Source: Peptococcaceae bacterium (GTDB lineage Bacteria > Bacillota > Dehalobacteriia > UBA4068 > UBA4997). From it: 64,000 nt of DNA. Below are positions 59,382 to 64,000 of this stretch, one piece after another; position 1 is the stretch's first letter, and each line of letters opens with the position of its first letter. The translations under genes were made by a program, and so were the position numbers. The stretch lies in assembly GCA_022797295.1 (NCBI GenBank), contig JAAWKH010000001.1, forward strand, positions 62,001-126,000, written 5' to 3'. Below the pieces are notes generated by a model that was not told the DNA's origin, ran no database searches, and saw only the letters and a list, made by a program, of their open reading frames with translations.

Positions 59382-60341
59382 ATGGCTAAAATTAAAGCAA
59401 GCCGAAACAAAACTATTGATACGCCGCTGAATGAGGGGGAGGTCTGGCTGAACCGTTGTTTGCGTTTGAACGGGCGGCCGCAAAGCCTGGACGCTGTGTT
59501 GGACAAAATCATTTTAGGAGATTTTTTTGCCACCGCGCCCTTGCTGCCGCCGGCTTGCGCGGATTTGATTGTGGTTGACCCGCCCTATAACTTAACCAAA
59601 TCCTTTAACGGCACTGTTTTTAGCAAAAAAAATAAAGCCGATTACGAGGCTTACACCAGGCGTTGGCTTAGTTTGTTACAAGGTTTGCTAAAGGATACCG
59701 GCTCCATTTATGTTTGCTGTGATTGGCAATCCAGCTTGATTATCGGCAATGTTTTGGCGGATTTTTTTCAGGTGCGCAATCGCATAACCTGGCAGCGGGA
59801 AAAGGGGCGGGGTGCGCAGGCCAACTGGAAAAACAGCCAGGAAGATATTTGGTTTGCCACCAAAAGCAACGCTTACATTTTTAATTTGGACGCGGTAAAA
59901 ATGCGCCGGCGGGTGCTGGCTCCATATCGGGCGGCGGGTCAGCCCAAGGATTGGCAGCCGACGGCCGGCGGCAATTATCGCGACACCTGCCCATCCAATT
60001 TTTGGGATGATATAACCGTGCCTTTTTGGTCTATGCCGGAAAACACGGCTCATCCCACTCAAAAGCCGGAGAAGCTGCTGGCTAAAATTATTCTGGCCAG
60101 CTCCAACCCCGGCGATGTGGTGCTAGATCCTTTTTTAGGCTCTGGTTCCACCAGTGTGGCGGCTAAAAAGTTAGGCCGGCATTATATTGGTATTGAGGTT
60201 GAGCCGCAATATTGCCTGTGGGCGGAGCAGAGGCTGGCGCAGGCGGAGGCTAACCCAACCATTCAGGGCTATGCAGACGGCGTTTTTTGGGAGCGCAACT
60301 CTCTGGCGGAGCGGCAGCGTTTGGCTAATCAGCCGGAGTGA
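59382..60341 (+). CDS. Orphan DNA methyltransferase (N4-C / N6-A, beta-type motif order)
   Basis: 319 residues. Catalytic D66-P-P-Y69 comes first and the SAM motif DPFLGSGSTS (from D249) last, the beta order of PF01555 enzymes. The DPPY form is compatible with N6-adenine or N4-cytosine methylation. Conserved NRITWQREKGRGA and HPTQKPEKLL are present; the target-recognition region is about 130-210. No endonuclease gene is adjacent, so it acts as an orphan epigenetic or anti-restriction methylase, or pairs with a distant enzyme. It overlaps the convergent MFS gene by 13 bases. Confidence 0.87.
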   Translation: MAKIKASRNKTIDTPLNEGEVWLNRCLRLNGRPQSLDAVLDKIILGDFFATAPLLPPACADLIVVDPPYNLTKSFNGTVFSKKNKADYEAYTRRWLSLLQGLLKDTGSIYVCCDWQSSLIIGNVLADFFQVRNRITWQREKGRGAQANWKNSQEDIWFATKSNAYIFNLDAVKMRRRVLAPYRAAGQPKDWQPTAGGNYRDTCPSNFWDDITVPFWSMPENTAHPTQKPEKLLAKIILASSNPGDVVLDPFLGSGSTSVAAKKLGRHYIGIEVEPQYCLWAEQRLAQAEANPTIQGYADGVFWERNSLAERQRLANQPE

Positions 60342-61552
60342 GCGGTTCTGTGCATTTGCTTGCTTCGTCTAACAAACAGCGCGCAGCCAAGCAATCCCAG
60401 GCCGGAAGCAACCATCAGCCATTGTAGAGGCATAATATCTGCCAGCGGGCCAAAAACGGCCATACCAAGCGGCAGAAAACCAGCATACATAGAGCTCATC
60501 AGGCCAAAAATGCGCCCTTGAATGTTTGCCAGCGCATTTTCCTGGATGAGAGTGGTTACTGCGGTTTGCACACAGGTGAGGGCAATGCCAAAAAGCAACA
60601 TCAGCAGCAGATAAAGCTGAAAGTTTGCTGACATGCCCAGCCCGATTGCCAGCAAGCCGAAGCAGGCCAGGCTGCTTGCCAGCGTGCGCAGGCGGCTGCT
60701 GAAGCCACCCCAAATACTCATCAGCAGGCCGCCCAGCGTCATTCCGGCAAAGCCGACCAGCTCCACAGCGGTTAAATACCAATAATCACTGCCAAAAATG
60801 CGGCTGACCAACAGCCCGGCCATAAAGCCCGCCGGCACGCATAACAGCACAAACAAACCGTAAATCATTAGTAATCGGCCAATCAGCGGCTCTTTAAAAG
60901 AGTAGCTTAGGCCGATTTTTAAATCGCTCCAAAGGTCTGTTGGTTCTGCTGTTTGCTTTGCTTGTGAGGGAATTAGCAGGCAGCTGAACAGACCGATGCC
61001 GAGGGCGGCTGTTAAAACGTCAATTAGCAGTGTTGTGTGCAGGCTGCTGATACTTAAAACTGCTCCGGCAGCGGCTGGGGCGGCAAAATTTACCACGGAT
61101 TGCATAGCGGCGTTCAGCCCGTTGTAGCGCATAAGCTGTCCTGCTGGCACCAGCTGAGGTAAAACCGCATTTACGGCGGGTGTTTGCACACCTGCTCCCA
61201 GGGAGCGGATAACAGACATTACCAGCAGTGCGCCAAGCAGTAGCGGTTGGTTGGTCAGATACGGCATAATAAGGTACATAAGCAGGGTGACGGCTGCAAT
61301 CAGGCAGTCGGAGAGGATAATCAGCCGTTTGCGGTTGTAGCGGTCGGCCCAAACGCCGCCGATAAAAGAGATTAAAAATTGCGGCAGGTAGGAGCAGACA
61401 GAAAAGGCAGCCAGCCAGAGGCCGCTGGCAGTTTGCAGAGTGACATACCAAACAATGGCCATTTGCACCAGGGTGGAGCCGAAAAGGGTTATACATTGAC
61501 TAATCAGAAAAAGCAGGGTGCGGCGCTGCCAGTTAGGCGTGATTTGCAGCAT
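60329..61552 (-). CDS. MFS transporter (macrolide-efflux-like)
   Basis: 407 residues from the ATG at 61552, 9 bases after GGAGG inside the preceding gene. About 12 membrane segments. The loop 2-3 signature reads GGVWADRYNRKRLIILSD, and the family (MFS_3, MefA-like) fits ISQCITLFGSTLVQMAIVWY. Likely a drug or metabolite exporter. Its start overlaps the AraC-GNAT gene by 20 bases, so the two are one transcript and the regulator may control the pump. Confidence 0.85.
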   Translation of the reverse strand: MLQITPNWQRRTLLFLISQCITLFGSTLVQMAIVWYVTLQTASGLWLAAFSVCSYLPQFLISFIGGVWADRYNRKRLIILSDCLIAAVTLLMYLIMPYLTNQPLLLGALLVMSVIRSLGAGVQTPAVNAVLPQLVPAGQLMRYNGLNAAMQSVVNFAAPAAAGAVLSISSLHTTLLIDVLTAALGIGLFSCLLIPSQAKQTAEPTDLWSDLKIGLSYSFKEPLIGRLLMIYGLFVLLCVPAGFMAGLLVSRIFGSDYWYLTAVELVGFAGMTLGGLLMSIWGGFSSRLRTLASSLACFGLLAIGLGMSANFQLYLLLMLLFGIALTCVQTAVTTLIQENALANIQGRIFGLMSSMYAGFLPLGMAVFGPLADIMPLQWLMVASGLGLLGCALFVRRSKQMHRTAHSG

Positions 61553-62399
61553 AAGCCATCGCCTCCTTGGTTTGGGCTGGCAGTTTAAACCGCTGGGTGG
61601 GGTAGCCAAATTCCACCAACAGCTCAGCCTCCTGAAAGCCCAGACGGCGGTATTCATTACGCCAGCCGGTGTCTGCCTTGTCGCCGGCTCGATAGGTGGT
61701 TAGACTGAGAGCATGGCCTGGCTGTAGCTCCTGGCTCAGTTTTGCTATAAACAGCTGGGTTAAGCCTAGATTGCGATATTGTGGATGAATTGCTAAAAAG
61801 TCAATGCTGTCAGTAGCAACAGAAAAAGTCATAGCTCCAATGGCAGTTTGGCCAATTTGCAGAACCAGGGCTTGTTGGCTGTTTATATATTGTTGCAGTT
61901 TGGTCAGATATTCGGTTTTTTTCAGACAAGGATAGCCGTCAACGGTTAGGTTCACCAGCTCCAGCCAGGCAGGTATATCTGCGGTTTGGGCTGGTTTTAT
62001 GTCGCTCAGCTTAAATTTAATTGGTGTGATTGCAGTTTTTAGCTGTGCTGGCAGCTGCAATGGATAAAAAAACTCTTTAGCTCGAAATTCTGCCGGGCTG
62101 ATTTTATACATTGCTTTGAAAATGTCGGAAAATGCTTGCTGACTGGCATAGCCACTGTTCAACGCAATTTCAATGATAGGAAGCGTTGAATTTACCAAAA
62201 GCCGGGCGGCTTCTGTTAGCTGACGCCTTTGAGCATAGGAATGTAGTGTGAGGCCCAGCGTTTGGTTGAAGGTGCGGTGTAAGTAAAATTTGGAGTAGTG
62301 CAGTGCGTTGGCAATAGTTGTTAAATCTAGCCTGCTGTTCAGATTGGCTTCAATATAGTTGATTGCCTGAGTGGTTAGGCTGATATTAGGTTTGGGCAT
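61533..62399 (-). CDS. AraC-type DNA-binding domain fused to a GNAT acetyltransferase
   Basis: 288 residues. N-terminal AraC/XylS double helix-turn-helix (about 8-108): RLDLTTIANALHYSKFYLHR and IALNSGYASQQAFSDIFKAM, PAEFR. C-terminal GNAT domain (about 135-275): VLQIGQTAIGAMTFSV, IDFLAIHPQYRNLGLTQLFI (the acetyl-CoA loop is relaxed, Q-x-x-N-x-G-L). Instead of the usual effector domain, the sensor is an acetyltransferase fold. Co-transcribed with the MFS pump. AAGGAG precedes the ATG. Confidence 0.82.
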   Translation of the reverse strand: MPKPNISLTTQAINYIEANLNSRLDLTTIANALHYSKFYLHRTFNQTLGLTLHSYAQRRQLTEAARLLVNSTLPIIEIALNSGYASQQAFSDIFKAMYKISPAEFRAKEFFYPLQLPAQLKTAITPIKFKLSDIKPAQTADIPAWLELVNLTVDGYPCLKKTEYLTKLQQYINSQQALVLQIGQTAIGAMTFSVATDSIDFLAIHPQYRNLGLTQLFIAKLSQELQPGHALSLTTYRAGDKADTGWRNEYRRLGFQEAELLVEFGYPTQRFKLPAQTKEAMAYAANHA

Positions 62400-62512
62400 T
62401 TTGTTCTCCTTTCTGAATTTTTTTGTTGAGTTTATATTATATCGTAACCAACGCGCGTTTTCTTCATTAATCTTGCTGTGATTATAAGCAGCTTTGTTTT
62501 ATTAAATTATTT

Positions 62513-62540
62513 CACGCAAAAACCCAGCCAAATGGCTGGG
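62513..62540 (-). terminator. Terminator after the GyrI-like gene
   Basis: Minus strand CCCAGCC-ATTT-GGCTGGG (62523-62540) followed by TTTTTGCG. It ends the tetR/GyrI-like transcript. Confidence 0.75.
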
Positions 62541-62557
62541 ATATGTGATAAAAAGAT

Positions 62558-63019
62558 TTATTTTTTTACTGATATGTAGAGATAGCAATGAGCTTGGCCG
62601 TCTGGAGCTTGCGCAGCCGGTAGGCAGCTTTCATAGTCGTAGGTGAAAGCGCGGCGGATTTTCTCTGTTCGTTGGTCAGCCCAAACTGCTTCCCAGGCTT
62701 TTTGGGTGCATTTTTTCAGGTTGCCTTTGGGATCGCTGGCTTCATATTTTTTCAAAAAACCGCAGGCTGTTTGCTGTTCCAGCTGTTCAATGAATTTGGT
62801 GGTTACTGCTAAAATGCTCATATCATAATCAGCCTCTGCGCCGTTTTCATAATTGCAGTATTCCACTAAGGGAATAATATCCGGCCGTGGGTTGTGTTCA
62901 CTATCAAAAAGCAGAGGAAGCTTGCCGCTTAAAATATCCTGCCAAAGCTCGGAAAGTTGTTGTATGCCTTCGTCAGTATTGTTGGTGCAGATGGTGACTT
63001 GTTCAAGGAAATAGGTCAT
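62558..63019 (-). CDS. GyrI-like small-molecule-binding domain protein
   Basis: 153 residues, one domain. The pattern with VTICTNNTDEGIQQLSELWQ at the start and AFTYDYESCLPAAQAPDG then AHCYLYISVKK at the end resembles the effector-binding (GyrI/SOUL-like) domain of some AraC regulators, here free-standing. No catalytic motif. It directly follows the TetR gene (10 bases), so it may bind the same ligand. Assignment moderate. Confidence 0.55.
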   Translation of the reverse strand: MTYFLEQVTICTNNTDEGIQQLSELWQDILSGKLPLLFDSEHNPRPDIIPLVEYCNYENGAEADYDMSILAVTTKFIEQLEQQTACGFLKKYEASDPKGNLKKCTQKAWEAVWADQRTEKIRRAFTYDYESCLPAAQAPDGQAHCYLYISVKK

Positions 63020-63029
63020 TTTGAACCTC

Positions 63030-63641
63030 CTAATTTTTGTGTTCAGTTGGATGATTCTTTGGTCGTGTTAATTCCTGATTGGCTTCAGTCTTGCCGTTTA
63101 AGCTGTGATTAACAACGAAAATAAAATTGTCAATAACTTCTTCCGGGGTTTCCAGCATACCGTTTTTTACCCAATCAAACAGGTAATTGCTGAGGGCATA
63201 GGTGTAAAAACGGGCGGTGAAATCCAGATATTTTTCTGGAATTTGGTTTTGGGGAAGAGAGCGTAAAATGATTTTGCGGACAATCTCATAAATGCTGTTG
63301 TGCAGGCTTAAAATCAACTGATCACGAGCCAGGCCGCAAACAATACATTGGCAGATATATTTGTTCTGGCTAATATATTTGACTGAGCCAGCAAAAATTT
63401 CCTCCCAGGTGTACTCTGGTTTTTGCAGATAACTATCAATAAAACGAAACTCCTCCTGAAAGCTCCATTCCAGCAAATCGTAAATATCTTTGAAATGATA
63501 GTAAAAAGTTTGGCGGTTTAAGCCGCAGGTGTCAGTAATATCTTTAATGGTTATCTTATTGATAGATTTGGTGGTAATCAGTTTTTTTAAGGCGTGATAC
63601 ATTGCCTGTTTGGTGAACAGGGCCTTGTTGGCGTGGCTCAT
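63030..63641 (-). CDS. TetR/AcrR-family regulator
   Basis: 203 residues. The N-terminal helix-turn-helix (about 10-58) reads KSINKITIKDITDTCGLNRQ then TFYYHFKDIYDLLEWSF, typical of the TetR_C_7/DhaS-like group. The C-terminal ligand domain is variable. It leads a two-gene transcript with the GyrI-like protein. Target unknown. Confidence 0.86.
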   Translation of the reverse strand: MSHANKALFTKQAMYHALKKLITTKSINKITIKDITDTCGLNRQTFYYHFKDIYDLLEWSFQEEFRFIDSYLQKPEYTWEEIFAGSVKYISQNKYICQCIVCGLARDQLILSLHNSIYEIVRKIILRSLPQNQIPEKYLDFTARFYTYALSNYLFDWVKNGMLETPEEVIDNFIFVVNHSLNGKTEANQELTRPKNHPTEHKN

Positions 63642-63671
63642 AGTAAACTTTGATTAGCCTCCTGGTTAGTA

Positions 63672-64000
63672 TTATCGATAATTGTTGGTGTCTATCGGCA
63701 GTTTTTTGCGTTTCAGCTTGGTTTCCACAGTGTTTTTCACAATCATATAAATGGTAGCAAAGATTGGCACACCGATGAACATGCCAACAATGCCTAACAT
63801 TCCGCCCATCACAATTACAGCAAAGATAACCCAAAAAGCGGTGAGGCCGGTGGCGTCGCCTAAAATTTTTGGTCCCAGAATGTTGCCGTCAAACTGTTGC
63901 AGAACCAGCACAAAAATAGCGAAAATTAACGCTTTTTGTGGTGAAACAATCAACAACAGCAAAATGCTTGGTATGGCGCCGATAAATGGGCCGAAGAAAG
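63672..64000 (-). CDS. AI-2E family transporter, C-terminal part (5' end outside the window)
   Basis: The reading frame is open to the window edge. FFGPFIGAIPSILLLLIVSP, then DGNILGPKILGDATGL, are the family hallmark loops; at least three membrane segments and a basic tail (KLKRKKLPID) are seen. Members export autoinducer-2 or act as sodium/proton antiporters; which applies here cannot be told. Confidence 0.87.
   Translation of the reverse strand, partial: FFGPFIGAIPSILLLLIVSPQKALIFAIFVLVLQQFDGNILGPKILGDATGLTAFWVIFAVIVMGGMLGIVGMFIGVPIFATIYMIVKNTVETKLKRKKLPIDTNNYR

Overview
The window reads as chromosomal DNA of an anaerobic, endospore-forming, low-GC Bacillota (Clostridia / Peptococcaceae-like). 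The pointers are a spoIIAA-spoIIAB-sigF operon behind a sigma-H-type promoter, a gerW (ytfJ) homologue, spore-cortex-type peptidoglycan-binding proteins, a LysM-GH18 spore hydrolase, cdaA/cdaR, remA, an rpoZ-coaBC-metK block, a small basic protein (sbp) with DUF881 partners, and a tryptophanyl-tRNA synthetase with a predicted 4Fe-4S site. An apolipoprotein N-acyltransferase (lnt) is uncommon for the phylum. I did not recognise the species. No rRNA, tRNA, CRISPR array, insertion sequence or prophage was seen.

Layout. 1-3092 (mostly minus): end of a secreted-protein gene and the methionine importer metN-metI-metQ. 3206-10922 (plus): five tandem paralogous lipoproteins built from YDxxG-type repeats, capped by a PstS-like lipoprotein; this is the least explained part of the window. 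11225-17942 (plus): hpf, the spoIIA operon, an M50 protease, trpS, scpA, scpB, ilvE. 18073-20487: three spore-cortex/peptidoglycan-binding genes resembling a split SleC. 20545-23021: a 42-residue CxxC protein, tcdA, a hemolysin III-like protein and an HEYGH protein. 23062-25087 (minus): cdaA-cdaR. 25372-28031 (plus): DUF881-sbp-DUF881 and a small-multidrug-export-family protein. 28110-44108 is almost wholly minus: mutS-mutL-miaA-hfq-lnt-PLP enzyme-phosphoesterase-leuS-DUF2953-gerW-dacF-lipoprotein and a small Xre regulator. 44266-53276: ttcA-like, rqcH (minus), yicC, an actinobacterial-type IHF, remA, gmk, rpoZ, coaBC, metK and the spore GH18 protein. 53277-56401: a GntR/ABC locus with a long G/T-rich leader, 49-bp tandem repeats, a tiny hydrophobic leader peptide and what looks like a deletion scar of the ABC ATPase. 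56459-64000: bioA, ferredoxin-flavodoxin protein, two methyltransferases, MFS transporter, AraC-GNAT fusion, GyrI-like protein, TetR regulator and a partial AI-2E-family transporter.

The genes fall into four themes: housekeeping (translation, mismatch repair, chromosome segregation, coenzymes), sporulation and germination, envelope and lipoprotein biology (lnt plus at least eight predicted lipoproteins), and a more variable right-hand end with regulators and transporters. The main leads for undescribed biology are the tandem lipoprotein array, with ribosome-binding sites embedded in conserved C-terminal codons and near-identical gene-boundary repeats, and the G/T-rich repeat leader in front of the damaged GntR-ABC locus.
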